Source of the DNA: Winogradskyella aurantia
Lineage (GTDB): Bacteria > Bacteroidota > Bacteroidia > Flavobacteriales > Flavobacteriaceae
Assembly: GCF_002266855.1 (NCBI RefSeq)
Contig: NZ_NGJN01000002.1
Span: 1-64,000, forward strand
DNA length: 64,000 nucleotides
Direction of reading: 5' to 3'
In this document: positions 1 to 8,461 of the stretch, one piece after another
Position numbering within the stretch: the stretch's first letter is position 1
Layout: every line of letters starts with the position of its first letter
Notes under the pieces: model-generated
The model's input: the letters and a program-made list of their open reading frames with translations, nothing else
The model's database searches: none
What the model was told of the DNA's origin: nothing
Translations under genes and position numbers: made by a program

Positions 1-34
1 TCCCAACCGATGTTGCAATTTGGTTTAGCAGGGC

Positions 35-117
35 GTTGGGACGGATGTCCAAGGGGCGGGAATTGCGCAGCAATGTAGCGACTTGGTAGAAGCCGCAGGC
101 TTTAAATCCGTCCCAAC
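35..117. repeat. Folded intergenic element with 12-bp inverted repeat
   Basis: Positions 35-46 (GTTGGGACGGAT) are a perfect reverse complement of 106-117. A smaller hairpin (TTGC-GCA-GCAA) lies near 63-73. No ORF occupies it. It directly abuts the next palindromic element and looks like part of a cassette-type spacer; the left boundary is cut by the window edge. Seen in sequence; its mobility is inference. Confidence 0.6.
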
Positions 118-241
118 GGGCTAGTGTATGAGCAGTAGCGGATTAAAACCCACTAACTTTTCGGTTAAGCACTTACCTTTATTAATATTCATTTCATTTC
201 AATTTAGCACCAAACCCGCTATTGCTTATACACATTGTTGG
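113..241. repeat. Imperfect palindromic cassette spacer 1
   Basis: The left arm (CCAACGGGCTAGTGTATGAG and on to 141) and the right arm (214-241) are imperfect reverse complements, sharing CCAAC, GTGTAT-A-GCA-TAGCGG in the same order. The same arm sequence recurs at 1378-1505, so this is a repeated structural element flanking the DUF3644 gene on its 3' side. The 1-253 stretch holds no convincing gene. Confidence 0.65.
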
Positions 242-253
242 CATTTCGTTATT

Positions 254-1348
254 TTATCCATTCTCTTCAAATTCAGCAATATCAAAACTTTCTTTAGCTC
301 TAAATTTCGCTTTCCAAATATCTTTTGTCAAAGTTCCTTCGTTTATTCCTCTTATAATTAATTCAGCCCAAGCATCTTGATAAACGTAGTCATCGTGAAC
401 TTCGTCATAGTGACAATAATTTGCATTAGTATCAAATGGGTCATCAATATTATTAGCACTTCCTGGTCTTATTCTAAAACAACAATATAGACACTTATGG
501 TCGTAATGGTAAATTGTAAAATCTATTTCTGAATTCACTTTTGTAATTACATCACTTGGTTTTCTTCTTCCGGGATTAATTGCTTCTTTTTTGATGACCT
601 TGTCCTTTATGATTGCTGTTACTTTTTCATAATTTTCACGGTCTGCCTCAGATATTGAATTCCAATTGACAAATTCTACTGCTAAGTCATTGCGATTAGT
701 ATTTGAAATTTTTGGCACTTGAATAAGCTTAATACTATATTCTTGAGTATTAAAAATTTCATCCGTTAATGAGTTTCTGTAAGTTTCAATAAAGTTTTTC
801 AGTTCTTTAATCTCTTTTGATAATAATTTTTTGCTCGCTTTAAGTTGTGATTTTTTCCTAAGTCTGGAAAACTGAATAGAAAAAGATAAGCTTTCGTTTA
901 AAGCATATTCCTCGCCAAAAAACTCTATCAAAGTATTTTCATAGTTATAAAGTAAAGATTGACATTCTCCAAATATCATTATTCCAACTTCGTCTCTGTC
1001 AATATGGCGATGTTCGATTTTATTTCTTAGTTTAATAAAGAAAGTCAAATTTGATTTTACGGAAGCTGGGATTCCTCCGTGTTTTGTTATACACGTTTTT
1101 AATTCCCAAGATTTTTTTTCTCCATCAATAGTTTGATATCTGCCATTAGAATTTTTGTAATAATATTTACTTCCAATTGTGTTATTAAAATGGGCGTGAA
1201 AGAGTCGAGTCCAAGCCATTATCATTTGAGTAATAAAACCCTCAACTCTAAATGGTGTTCTTGGTTTATTATAAATTTCCACTGCCAAAAGAGCTGATTC
1301 AATTGAGCTTTCAAGAGTCGATTTTGTTTTTCCTTTTCTTAATGTCAT
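254..1348 (-). CDS. DUF3644 family protein, HEPN-like
   Basis: The 364-residue protein matches my recollection of the DUF3644 family over its whole length, for example the N-terminal block ESALLAVEIYNKP and the block LYNYENTLIEFFGEEYALNE. Residues 108-113 (R-NKIE-H) form an R-x4-H motif as in HEPN ribonucleases, inside the sequence LRNKIEHRHI. A Cys-rich patch (HKCLYCCF) lies in the C-terminal third. It is a single-gene unit between two palindromic spacers, which suggests acquisition as an accessory cassette. HEPN proteins are often defence or toxin RNases; that role here is inference, and no partner antitoxin is adjacent. Family call fairly sure, function not. Confidence 0.75.
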   Translation of the reverse strand: MTLRKGKTKSTLESSIESALLAVEIYNKPRTPFRVEGFITQMIMAWTRLFHAHFNNTIGSKYYYKNSNGRYQTIDGEKKSWELKTCITKHGGIPASVKSNLTFFIKLRNKIEHRHIDRDEVGIMIFGECQSLLYNYENTLIEFFGEEYALNESLSFSIQFSRLRKKSQLKASKKLLSKEIKELKNFIETYRNSLTDEIFNTQEYSIKLIQVPKISNTNRNDLAVEFVNWNSISEADRENYEKVTAIIKDKVIKKEAINPGRRKPSDVITKVNSEIDFTIYHYDHKCLYCCFRIRPGSANNIDDPFDTNANYCHYDEVHDDYVYQDAWAELIIRGINEGTLTKDIWKAKFRAKESFDIAEFEENG

Positions 1349-1377
1349 TTAGTTCTCAGCAGTTTTTCATAATGAAT

Positions 1378-1505
1378 GCCAACGGATTTGTGTATGATTA
1401 GTGGCGTGTTCCACGCACTTAATTTAGCAAATAAAAACCGAATAGAAAATCCGAGAGGATTTCGTAAGTAAGCTCGAACCAGCCATTAATTATACACGGT
1501 GTTGT
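1378..1505. repeat. Imperfect palindromic cassette spacer 2
   Basis: The left arm (CCAACGG..TGTGTATGATTAGTGGCG, 1379-1408) pairs imperfectly with the right arm (1481-1505, reading CACAACACCGTGTATAATTAATGGCT on the other strand). A perfect AAATCC-GAGA-GGATTT hairpin lies between them at about 1447-1462. The arms are related to those of spacer 1. It separates the DUF3644 gene from the barstar/membrane-protein unit. Confidence 0.65.
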
Positions 1506-1525
1506 GTGTAGTTTTTTTATTCCGC

Positions 1526-1861
1526 TTATTGTTTTTCAAGGTTTTTCTTGATTCCGAGTTTTATTAAATTCAGAATTCCCAATGCTGGTAAATACATAAA
1601 AATTCCGATTATTAAATATGTGTAAGTTTTTCCTGCAACAAAACTGTCAAATTTAAAGTCCGCTGAATTCCATAACCAAGTCAGAAGTATTAAAATTAGT
1701 CCGATTACTCCTTGAATTATTAAGGTTTTATTAATTGTTTTTATCAGTCCGATAAAGTTGAAGGATTTCCAAAGTCCGTTTTTTCGAGCATTCCAAATTA
1801 TTGGAACTCCGAAAAATATTATGACTAATATTGTTACAATTTCTATATCAGGAACAATCAT
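1526..1861 (-). CDS. Small three-span membrane protein
   Basis: I do not recognise a family for these 111 residues. Hydrophobic segments at about 8-22, 48-66 and 80-100 predict three membrane spans, with a basic C terminus ending in KNLEKQ. It begins three bases after the stop of the barstar-type reading frame, so the two are surely co-transcribed and probably translationally coupled. In this setting it could be a second immunity-type protein, but there is no direct support. Confidence 0.6.
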   Translation of the reverse strand: MIVPDIEIVTILVIIFFGVPIIWNARKNGLWKSFNFIGLIKTINKTLIIQGVIGLILILLTWLWNSADFKFDSFVAGKTYTYLIIGIFMYLPALGILNLIKLGIKKNLEKQ

Positions 1862-1864
1862 TTT

Positions 1865-2155
1865 TTAATCTACTGCAATTATTAAATTCGGTTTTTCTCC
1901 TTGCTCTATTTTTCTATAATTGACAAAAGCTCCACACTCTAAAATAGCATTTAATAATTTAGGTTTATTTTCTTTTAGAAACTTTCCATTCTCAATTTGC
2001 AACAATGTTAGCTTTTCAGTCAATTCATCAACACAGTCAATCCAAGCATCCATATTTTCTCAGTAATAATCTGGAAAATTCAGTTCGGATTTAAATTCAG
2101 AGTGAAAAGAATTCCAATCAGTTAGTTTTTTACCATCGATTTTCAATGTTGTCAT
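1865..2155 (-). pseudogene. Barstar-family gene interrupted by in-frame TGA
   Basis: Reading from ATG at 2155, one frame of 97 codons gives an N-terminal half (FHSEFKSELNFPDYY) and a C-terminal half (ENMDAWIDCVDELT, ending LIIAVD) that together match barstar, the barnase inhibitor, whose hallmark is YYGENLDALWDC. Codon 32, where the conserved Gly should stand, is TGA (2060-2062). A single GGA to TGA change explains it. Both halves keep the same frame with no other lesion, so the mutation looks recent. A reinitiated 62-residue fragment could start at the Met codon at 2053, but it would lack the first strand and helix. No barnase-type nuclease is next to it. Confidence 0.8.
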
Positions 2156-2172
2156 TTCGTTTTTCTCAAATT

Positions 2173-2203
2173 ACACACAACGTGTTATATCAGAACAAAT
2201 ATA
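2173..2203 (-). promoter_or_regulatory. Cassette boundary motif and promoter of barstar unit
   Basis: CAAATATA at 2196-2203 is, on the minus strand, a perfect TAnnTTTG -7 element (TATATTTG) about 40 bases before the barstar start codon. The adjacent ACACAACGTGTTATAT (about 2175-2190) resembles the GTTGTGTG edge of spacer 2, so the promoter appears to sit at the cassette boundary. Confidence 0.5.
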
Positions 2204-2340
2204 TGTGTTTATCGTTTAATATGTAGGGATAACAGAAGTTTTGACCTGTTTTTTTAGGATTTTGTTAGCGCATCTAAAACCTCAATTAATCACTTCATAA
2301 TCTACGAAGACACACCTCAAGCTAAGCCTTTCTTATTTTT

Positions 2341-3402
2341 CTAGAAATTGACTTCTTCAAGTCGGTTGCTGCCCTCTCCAAATTTAAAAAAACGACAGGC
2401 ATTGAAGCCGCTTAAATCGTATCTGGAACCCTTTTTGGCCAACGTCTCTTCTGTTTCGGAATCAGACTCAAAACACACAACCCCGTAAATAGCATCCTGC
2501 CTACTATGGACGAAGGGATGTCTTTGCAAAAACCCTTTACTCGCTTCCCTAAGGCTATTTATCTTAAAAATAAACCCACTTCGGCCCACTGCCGTAAATC
2601 TGGCATTCCATTTCTTTTTGTACTGCAAAACGCCATCAGAGAGAAACGCACGGGACAAGCCCATGTCCATTTCCTTGTAGCCTTGTTCTGCCAAGTACTG
2701 GGCACAGAAAACATAGCTTGCCGAGGCCACGCCCGTTTTCCAATAGTCGGGGTCTGCATTTAGGATGCCTGTAGACCACAGGGTTGGTGTGCTGCCATGC
2801 TTGAGAATGATAGTGCCCGCAATAGCCTGCTCTTCCAAGGCTACCAATAGCAATTGTGCACCGTTAGTGGTGATTTCTGCCATCATTTTATCATAGGCCA
2901 TAATTATAGCACGATCCTCGTGCCGTTGTGCCATACTAGACAAATACATCTGATGATAAAAATGATCGTATTCCGCAACGGTATTGGCCAGGCGGTAGTC
3001 TAGGTTATACTTGCGCATGCGCCGGGTATCATCCTTGGTGGAGCGGTTAGTGACTTTTAGGGGTATGGCTGCCTTAGCACCAAGCCACAAGGGAATGAAA
3101 AAATCGCTAGCACTCTGGTACCACCATTGCTGAAGGTTTTGACCTTCTATGAAGACCAGGTCGTACTGCACTTTGGTTCTGTGTATCAAACGTCGTAATG
3201 CCCAAAAGTTGTAGGTGCCCAAAAGCGTTTCGGAATGTTCACCACTGTAAATAAGATTGGCGATGTAATTTTTATGAACATCACGGCCTGCATAGATGAC
3301 CGTGCAAGTGGTCTTACTTTGGAATTCCAAGCCACTGAGTTCCCACACCTCCGTTTTCCAGAAGGTAGATAAGGCCTTAAAAATAGTCTTCAAAAGCTGC
3401 AT
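2341..3402 (-). CDS. GNAT/FemAB-like N-acetyltransferase
   Basis: The 353-residue protein has the layout of the FemAB/CelD-type (Acetyltransf_6) GNAT proteins. An N-terminal unassigned half is followed at about 125-300 by an acetyltransferase fold: TKDDTRRMRKY, FYHQMY, LLLVALEEQAIAGTIIL, then GYKEMDMGLSRAFLSDGVLQYKKKW, where such enzymes place the substrate-binding strand and helix. No signal peptide is visible, so it is cytoplasmic. The substrate cannot be told; relatives act on sugars or peptide precursors of the envelope. It stands alone, convergent with the barstar cassette and divergent from the TPR gene. Confidence 0.65.
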   Translation of the reverse strand: MQLLKTIFKALSTFWKTEVWELSGLEFQSKTTCTVIYAGRDVHKNYIANLIYSGEHSETLLGTYNFWALRRLIHRTKVQYDLVFIEGQNLQQWWYQSASDFFIPLWLGAKAAIPLKVTNRSTKDDTRRMRKYNLDYRLANTVAEYDHFYHQMYLSSMAQRHEDRAIIMAYDKMMAEITTNGAQLLLVALEEQAIAGTIILKHGSTPTLWSTGILNADPDYWKTGVASASYVFCAQYLAEQGYKEMDMGLSRAFLSDGVLQYKKKWNARFTAVGRSGFIFKINSLREASKGFLQRHPFVHSRQDAIYGVVCFESDSETEETLAKKGSRYDLSGFNACRFFKFGEGSNRLEEVNF

Positions 3403-3675
3403 ACGTCTAGCTTAGCATTTAAAAACGGATCTATCCGTTATTCTAACCGCTTAAAACTACATATAATCACTGCATTTTCTCCATTTTATTCGCCTAATAA
3501 CGTCCTAATGAGGTTAAATTGTTTAGCGTTTATGATTTGATTGTATTTCAGAAATCAACTCTTTTTAATAATAAACCGATATGCTCAATTCAGGTTTTCG
3601 CAGCTGCGTGTAGTTTATGCGCAATATTAGTATCTTTAAGCCGGTTATTGTAAGCTAATCATATTCAGGCGACCT

Positions 3676-5406
3676 ATGGAGGATACATTTTTTGAAAAGT
3701 TAAAGAAGCGAAGGGTATGGAAGACCATAGTGGCCTATCCTGCAGCATCATTTGTTATTCTTCAAGCGGTTGATTTCTTTATTTCCAAGTATGGCCTCAA
3801 TCCCAAAGCCTTAACCTTCACCTTGATTCTATTATGCGGTGGCTTTTTTGTGGCTTTAATTTGGAATTGGCTGCACGGTGAGGTGGGTCATCAAAACTAT
3901 ACCAGGAAGGAAGGTTTGTCTTATGGTATAATTACCGTCTTTACCTTGGTTATGGCCTTTTATATTAACAGTAAGACGCCGACTACGGATTTGGTGTTGA
4001 ATTCCATAAACCAAGAAAAGGCCTACCGTTTGGCGGTATTACCCTTTGAAGGGATTGCCGGGGATGCTACCCTAGACTACCTTGCGGAAGGTATCCCTGA
4101 AAACCTTATCAACCGTTTGGCCCAGAATACAAAGCTGCAATTGGTCTCCAGAGCCTCCTCTTTTATCTTGGATGCAAAGTTGCGAAGTGCTCAAGGAGTC
4201 TTGGAGCATTTAAAAGCCAACCTTATGCTCACTGGGCAGATTGAGCGTTTCAATGGCTCCCTTGTAGTGAATTGCCAGTTGATAGATACCGAAAACAATT
4301 CCCAGATTTGGGGTGAAAAGGTGGCCTACAACAGTGAGGATATTCTCGAGGTAGAAGAAAATATGGTAAACTCCCTCATTAGTACACTTCCTGAAAAATT
4401 TAAGAAAGCAGATGTCACATCTAAAGCTTGGAGCGATAATCCAGAGGCACAGGCACATTATATGAAAGGCAGAGCTTTAAGCTACGGATCTACGAGGGAA
4501 GAAGTTGAATCGGCCTTGGATCACTTTAGGGAAGCCATTAAACTAGACCCTAAATTTGTAGCGGCTTATGTGGCTATCGCCAATGAGCAACAGGTACAGG
4601 CCATGTTTGCGACCGACACGCGGTCAGAAATATTTAACGAGGCCCGCTTAGCCGTGCAAACCGCTTTGAGCTTAGACCCAAATTATGCGGAGGCCCATAC
4701 GGTGGATGGGTCCATAAAATTTTATTTGGAAAGGGACTGGGAAGCAGCTGAAGCAGCGTATAAAAAAGCCATCCGTCTCGATGAAAATAATGCCACCGCA
4801 TTGATACGCTATACGTTCTTTCTCACCACCTTTAAACGCTATGAGGAAGCTTTGGAGATGGCCCATAGGGCAGTAGTCCTTGATCCAATCTCTATTTCAA
4901 GCTTGCATAATTTAGGTTGGGCCAATCTGCTTGCTGGTAACTTTGCAGAAGCGGAAAAGGCTTTTGGTGACGCCTTGGAAATACATCCCAACTGGATATG
5001 GGGCTACATAAAACGCGGTTATGCACACGTGTATCAGAACAATTGCGAAGCCGCCTATAAGGATGAGGAAAAAGCCCGTGAAATGGTAGGGGATAGGGGC
5101 AGTGAGCTTCTCGAGTCCTGTTTAATATTTATTTTAAATCAGTGCAATTATGACGACTTAGTGGCCTCAGCGACGAAACGCTATTTTGATAAGTACAACA
5201 GCACCAATTATAAGGACCCCATGGCCATGGCCTTCGTTTACGCTGTAAACGAGAATTTTGAAGAAAGTTTACGTTGGCATCAGATAGCTATAGATGAAGA
5301 AACGACGGGTTTTTATCAATTCACCTTAGATTATGCTTATCCTAAGGAAATTCTAGAGGACCCTAGATTTAAGCAGATGAAAAAGGATTTGAAACTACCT
5401 CAATAA
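3676..5406 (+). CDS. Membrane-anchored TolB-like/TPR protein
   Basis: The 576-residue protein begins with three predicted membrane segments (about 15-37, 42-62, 76-95). Next comes a TolB/FlgO-like domain (about 115-215: YRLAVLPFEGIAGD, YLAEGIPENLINRLAQ, LQLVSRASSF), then at least six tetratricopeptide repeats (about 255-500). This is the architecture seen downstream of adenylate cyclase or winged-helix domains in multi-domain regulators. Here the cytoplasmic effector domain is missing and only a short basic N terminus (FFEKLKKRRVWK) precedes the first span. A scaffold or assembly role is inferred from the TPRs; no partner is adjacent. Confidence 0.65.
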   Translation: MEDTFFEKLKKRRVWKTIVAYPAASFVILQAVDFFISKYGLNPKALTFTLILLCGGFFVALIWNWLHGEVGHQNYTRKEGLSYGIITVFTLVMAFYINSKTPTTDLVLNSINQEKAYRLAVLPFEGIAGDATLDYLAEGIPENLINRLAQNTKLQLVSRASSFILDAKLRSAQGVLEHLKANLMLTGQIERFNGSLVVNCQLIDTENNSQIWGEKVAYNSEDILEVEENMVNSLISTLPEKFKKADVTSKAWSDNPEAQAHYMKGRALSYGSTREEVESALDHFREAIKLDPKFVAAYVAIANEQQVQAMFATDTRSEIFNEARLAVQTALSLDPNYAEAHTVDGSIKFYLERDWEAAEAAYKKAIRLDENNATALIRYTFFLTTFKRYEEALEMAHRAVVLDPISISSLHNLGWANLLAGNFAEAEKAFGDALEIHPNWIWGYIKRGYAHVYQNNCEAAYKDEEKAREMVGDRGSELLESCLIFILNQCNYDDLVASATKRYFDKYNSTNYKDPMAMAFVYAVNENFEESLRWHQIAIDEETTGFYQFTLDYAYPKEILEDPRFKQMKKDLKLPQ

Positions 5407-5417
5407 TCCAAACGGTT

Positions 5418-6002
5418 TTAGTCTTTAGTCTGCTGCAAAAATTGAATCAGTTGTTTTACGGCTTTCCCGCGATGCCCAATAGTATTCTTTAAGGTTAAAT
5501 CCATTTCAGCAAAAGTTTGCATGTATCCATCGGGTTTGAAAATGGGGTCATAACCGAAGCCTTTGTCACCCTGCTTTTCTAAAGTAATCTGTCCTTTGCA
5601 AATACCAGTGAATGTTTGGTGCACTCCATCGAGGTGCAGGGCCACTACCGTCTTAAACTGGGCTGCCCTAGAACTTTTGTCCTTAAGCGCGTGCAATAGT
5701 TTATCCATATTGGCATTGGCGTCGCGGCCGGGACCGGCGTATCGGGCGGAATAAACTCCAGGAGCACCGTCTAGGGCTTCTACTTCCAAACCCGTATCAT
5801 CCGCAAAGCAGTCATAGCCGTAATTCGTCTTGATGTAATCGGCTTTCTGTTTGGCATTACCCGCAATGGTCAATTGCGTTTCGGGTATATCCTCATGGCA
5901 ATCGATATCAGCAAGACTCAACAGTTGTATATGCGCTGGCAGTAAGTTCTGTACTTCCTTGATTTTGTTCTTGTTGTTGGTGGCGAAAACGAGTTGCATC
6001 AA
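5418..6002 (-). CDS. rdgB: Non-canonical purine NTP pyrophosphatase
   Basis: This 194-residue protein is RdgB/HAM1, which hydrolyses dITP, ITP and XTP to the monophosphates and pyrophosphate and keeps deaminated purines out of nucleic acids. Family motifs are intact: the N-terminal [14 protein letters not shown] nucleotide-binding loop, [25 protein letters not shown] with the catalytic Asp pair (about residues 67-68), GFGYDPIF and the C-terminal [10 protein letters not shown]. Length is standard. The start is a Met-Met pair; either could be used. It lies 10 bases after the stop of the next gene upstream (7187-6012), so the two are probably co-transcribed. Confidence 0.95.
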   Translation of the reverse strand: MMQLVFATNNKNKIKEVQNLLPAHIQLLSLADIDCHEDIPETQLTIAGNAKQKADYIKTNYGYDCFADDTGLEVEALDGAPGVYSARYAGPGRDANANMDKLLHALKDKSSRAAQFKTVVALHLDGVHQTFTGICKGQITLEKQGDKGFGYDPIFKPDGYMQTFAEMDLTLKNTIGHRGKAVKQLIQFLQQTKD

Positions 6003-6011
6003 TACTAGTAT

Positions 6012-7187
6012 CTATAAACGAACTTGTAGGATAATAGATTTTAGCTGTTGCTTCAAGTCTTCTCCAGAGTCAAAAATCATTTGCTCATTGGGTGGAAAGG
6101 GCACAGGTCCCCCTTGGGTTAAAACAACATCCTCATCATTTAAGGCCCTGTCATCGCCCCTAAAGGTGGCATAGATATTTTCAAAAATGAATCCACTTTC
6201 AATAGGAAATTGTTTTATAAGGGCATTGTTATTAACATCTAAAAACACTACCTGCCCTAAAATTTGTGACGATTTAAATTGCTGTACTTCAAATACCCTA
6301 GCACGCGCTTCGATAAACTTATCGATTTTAATGTCGTTGCCTAAACTGTCTTTCATCACATTACCGTTGCGGTCTAGTTGGTACTCCCAACCGTCCTTTA
6401 CGCGTCTTTCCCTGAGGATTTCGCGTTCCTTCACTTGTTCTGGCGATAGGTTGATTTGTTGCAATTGCAATTGCATGGCATAGTCAAACGAGTCTTGAGG
6501 GGAAATTTCGGAATGATAAGCCGTCCAAAACTGATCTAAGCCATAGGTATTAAAATCGAGCAAAGCATCTTCAAGACGTCTCGGTATAACCTGTTCGGTA
6601 TTATTTTCAATAGTCACTATAACATGGGCTATACCGCGCTCATGGGCTTCTGCCATAAGTGCTCGTGTTTGTTCATAGTTAGGATTGACTCGCTCGATAT
6701 AGCTTAAATCTGAATGGGCTTCCCTTATGGCCACTTTATCGTCTAACTCCAACAATGCAATGGCTTTTTCATATAAAAAATCGGAAACGTTTTCCTTGGC
6801 GACTATGATATTGTGGTCGTAATTTTTAAACTTAAACCGCACCTCCTTTTCATCCACGTAAAGCGGGAGTAAGGGTTTAATACTTTCTTGTCGCAAATCA
6901 AGGGCCACGTAGGTTTCGTAGATTCTTTTGTAATATTCAGGATTGTTTGATGCCTTTAACCCTGAAATGGCATCAATGTCCCTGGCATTGGCCTTATCGT
7001 AAGCATCTTTTAGGAGCACAATGATATCTGCCTTGCGCCTAGCATCCTTATTGGTTCTTAATTTATCAACGGCATTGGCTATAGCCTGATTGTAGTTTCC
7101 GGAGTTAAGAGCTTTTTCCACTTGGCGTCTTGTACTGCAAGACAAAATGGAAATTGTTAATAGGGCAAGAAGTAATCGACGTATCAT
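6012..7187 (-). CDS. Conserved flavobacterial lipoprotein, function unknown
   Basis: From ATG at 7187 the protein has a clean lipoprotein signal (IRRLLLALLTISILSC, lipobox ILSC), so I prefer it to the in-frame ATG at 7238, which would bury the signal behind 17 residues. The mature part (about 370 residues) starts with helical repeats that look TPR-like (NSGNYNQAIANAVDKL) and continues as a mixed fold without motifs I recognise. It ends next to rdgB. Likely anchored to the inner face of the outer membrane or the periplasmic face of the inner membrane; no function is claimed. Confidence 0.7.
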   Translation of the reverse strand: MIRRLLLALLTISILSCSTRRQVEKALNSGNYNQAIANAVDKLRTNKDARRKADIIVLLKDAYDKANARDIDAISGLKASNNPEYYKRIYETYVALDLRQESIKPLLPLYVDEKEVRFKFKNYDHNIIVAKENVSDFLYEKAIALLELDDKVAIREAHSDLSYIERVNPNYEQTRALMAEAHERGIAHVIVTIENNTEQVIPRRLEDALLDFNTYGLDQFWTAYHSEISPQDSFDYAMQLQLQQINLSPEQVKEREILRERRVKDGWEYQLDRNGNVMKDSLGNDIKIDKFIEARARVFEVQQFKSSQILGQVVFLDVNNNALIKQFPIESGFIFENIYATFRGDDRALNDEDVVLTQGGPVPFPPNEQMIFDSGEDLKQQLKSIILQVRL

Positions 7188-7548
7188 AAGCGTAGGTTTT
7201 AGGGTTGCAAAATAAGTTTTTTTCAGAAATCGTGCCAAAACCCAAGGATTTTAAATGAACCTATTTTTAATAGAGTCTTCTAAACCCCATGGAATTGGCC
7301 TCAAAATGAAATATAACAGCTAAGCTACTACTCCGTAACAAAGTTAGTATGGCTCATAAAACAGGATAAAACTTAGTTATTTAGGGTTGGTTGTAAGCTG
7401 CTCGTTTAGATGTGAATAGACGGATGTGGTTTTTGAAATGATTTTAAACCTATAGTTTTAGAATATATTTATGATAATTATCAGTTATAAGATTTAATGA
7501 AAGGCGTATATTAGAGGTAGAAATTAGTAATTAAAAATAAGATAGACT
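7188..7548. other. Divergent intergenic region, lipoprotein/hpf
   Basis: This 361-base gap contains the hpf control region (7472-7514, listed separately). I see no ORF, no tRNA and no strong hairpin in the rest. Confidence 0.6.
7472..7514 (+). promoter_or_regulatory. Crp/Fnr-type operator and -7 box of hpf
   Basis: The perfect palindrome TGAT-AATT-ATCA (7472-7483) matches the FNR core TGAT-N4-ATCA. Exactly 23 bases downstream stands TATATTAG (7507-7514), one mismatch from TAnnTTTG. Expected start site is about 7519, 30 bases before the hpf ATG. The geometry equals that of the other members of the set described in the findings. Confidence 0.75.
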
Positions 7549-7848
7549 ATGACGGTAAATTTTCAGTATGTCAATACGGACGTTAGTGAAGCCTTATCAG
7601 CTTTTACAACAGAACGACTAGAAAAATTGGCAAATAAATTTGAATTTATCATTTCTGCGCAAGTGTACATTAAGCATGATGACAATAAGCACGATGCAGG
7701 TAAAATTTGTAATATAGAGTTGAGTTTACCGGGCCCACGGATCTTTGCGACGTCCAATGAGCGCACCTATGAACTTGCGGTAACGGAAACCATTAACGAT
7801 TTAACAAGACAATTAAAAAAGCGCAAGCAGACTTATAAAACACACTAA
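7549..7848 (+). CDS. hpf: Short-form ribosome hibernation promoting factor
   Basis: The 99-residue protein matches HPF/YfiA (raiA): beta-alpha-beta-beta-beta-alpha fold with the start VNFQYVNTDVSEALSAFTTERLEKLANKF and the segment NDLTRQLKKRKQTYK, whose basic helix binds the 30S decoding site. It has only the single S30AE domain and lacks the C-terminal dimerisation domain of long HPF, so it would act like E. coli HPF/YfiA on stalled or resting ribosomes. It is monocistronic, with its own Fnr-type promoter just upstream and a small hairpin downstream, so hibernation here is probably induced by the same signal that controls the stress cluster. Confidence 0.9.
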   Translation: MTVNFQYVNTDVSEALSAFTTERLEKLANKFEFIISAQVYIKHDDNKHDAGKICNIELSLPGPRIFATSNERTYELAVTETINDLTRQLKKRKQTYKTH

Positions 7849-7857
7849 CATACATAA

Positions 7858-7875
7858 AAAACGTTCCGACGTTTT
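7858..7875 (+). terminator. Weak hairpin after hpf
   Basis: AAAACGT-TCCG-ACGTTTT forms a 7-bp stem followed by ATA. It lies 10 bases past the hpf stop and just before the convergent rlmH end. A modest terminator. Confidence 0.4.
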
Positions 7876-7897
7876 ATACCAGAGGGTTTACTGTTTT

Positions 7898-8371
7898 TCA
7901 TCCGTGATGATAGGGTTCATTTCTTAAAATAGTAAACCCCCTGTATAACTGTTCTACAAAGAACAATCGTACCATCTGGTGGGAAAATGTCATTTTAGAA
8001 AGGCTTAGTTTTCCATTGGCTCTTTGGTAAATCGCATCCGAAAAGCCGTATGGGCCGCCAATAACAAACACCAACGATTTAATTCCTGAATTCATATACT
8101 TCTGTAAGTCATTGGCAAAAGCAACAGAGGTCAATGCTTTACCACGTTCATCTAAAAGCACAAGCACCTCTGGGTTTTGTACCTTTGAAAGAATAAGCTC
8201 GCCTTCCTTCTCCTTTTGTTGTGCTTCAGAAAGGTGTTTGGCCTTTTTTATGTCTGGTAAAACCTCAAATTCAAATTTAATATAATGGCCCAAGCGCTTT
8301 TCATAATCTTCTATAAGCGTTTGAAGGTTAGTATTGTCGGTTTTGCCTATGGCGAGGAGTTTAATCGTCAT
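7898..8371 (-). CDS. rlmH: 23S rRNA pseudouridine-1915 N3-methyltransferase
   Basis: The 157-residue SPOUT methyltransferase RlmH methylates pseudouridine 1915 in helix 69 of 23S rRNA on assembled ribosomes. Diagnostic parts are present: N-terminal IKLLAIGKTD, LDERGKALTS, the SAM-knot segment FVIGGPYGFSDAIYQRAN, and C-terminal LSKMTFSHQMVRLFFVEQLYRGFTILRNEPYHHG. Length is normal. A TAnnTTTG element (CAAAGTTA at 8377-8384 on the plus strand) lies so close that the message could be nearly leaderless. It is divergent from nadC. Confidence 0.96.
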   Translation of the reverse strand: MTIKLLAIGKTDNTNLQTLIEDYEKRLGHYIKFEFEVLPDIKKAKHLSEAQQKEKEGELILSKVQNPEVLVLLDERGKALTSVAFANDLQKYMNSGIKSLVFVIGGPYGFSDAIYQRANGKLSLSKMTFSHQMVRLFFVEQLYRGFTILRNEPYHHG

Positions 8372-8461
8372 AATTTCAAAGTTATGTTTTTTTAGAAATT
8401 GACACTTGGATTTTCAAATATTTATCCTTCAATTCCTATTTTTACCTTAAATATCCAATCT

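Noticed and set aside
113-241. Integron attC site
   Set aside because: The arms do not fit RYYYAAC/GTTRRRY cores well, and no integron integrase is present in the window.
128-361. 77-residue plus-strand ORF
   Set aside because: It lies across the palindromic spacer and the end of the DUF3644 gene, and its residues have no protein-like pattern.
2060-2062. Selenocysteine at the TGA of the barstar frame
   Set aside because: The conserved residue at this place is Gly, there is no SECIS-like stem just downstream that I can see, and a one-base change explains the codon.
3520-3600. TTGAT..AATCAA near 3536-3560 as an Fnr box for the TPR gene
   Set aside because: The halves are separated by about 10 bases instead of 4, and no -7 box lies at the right distance.
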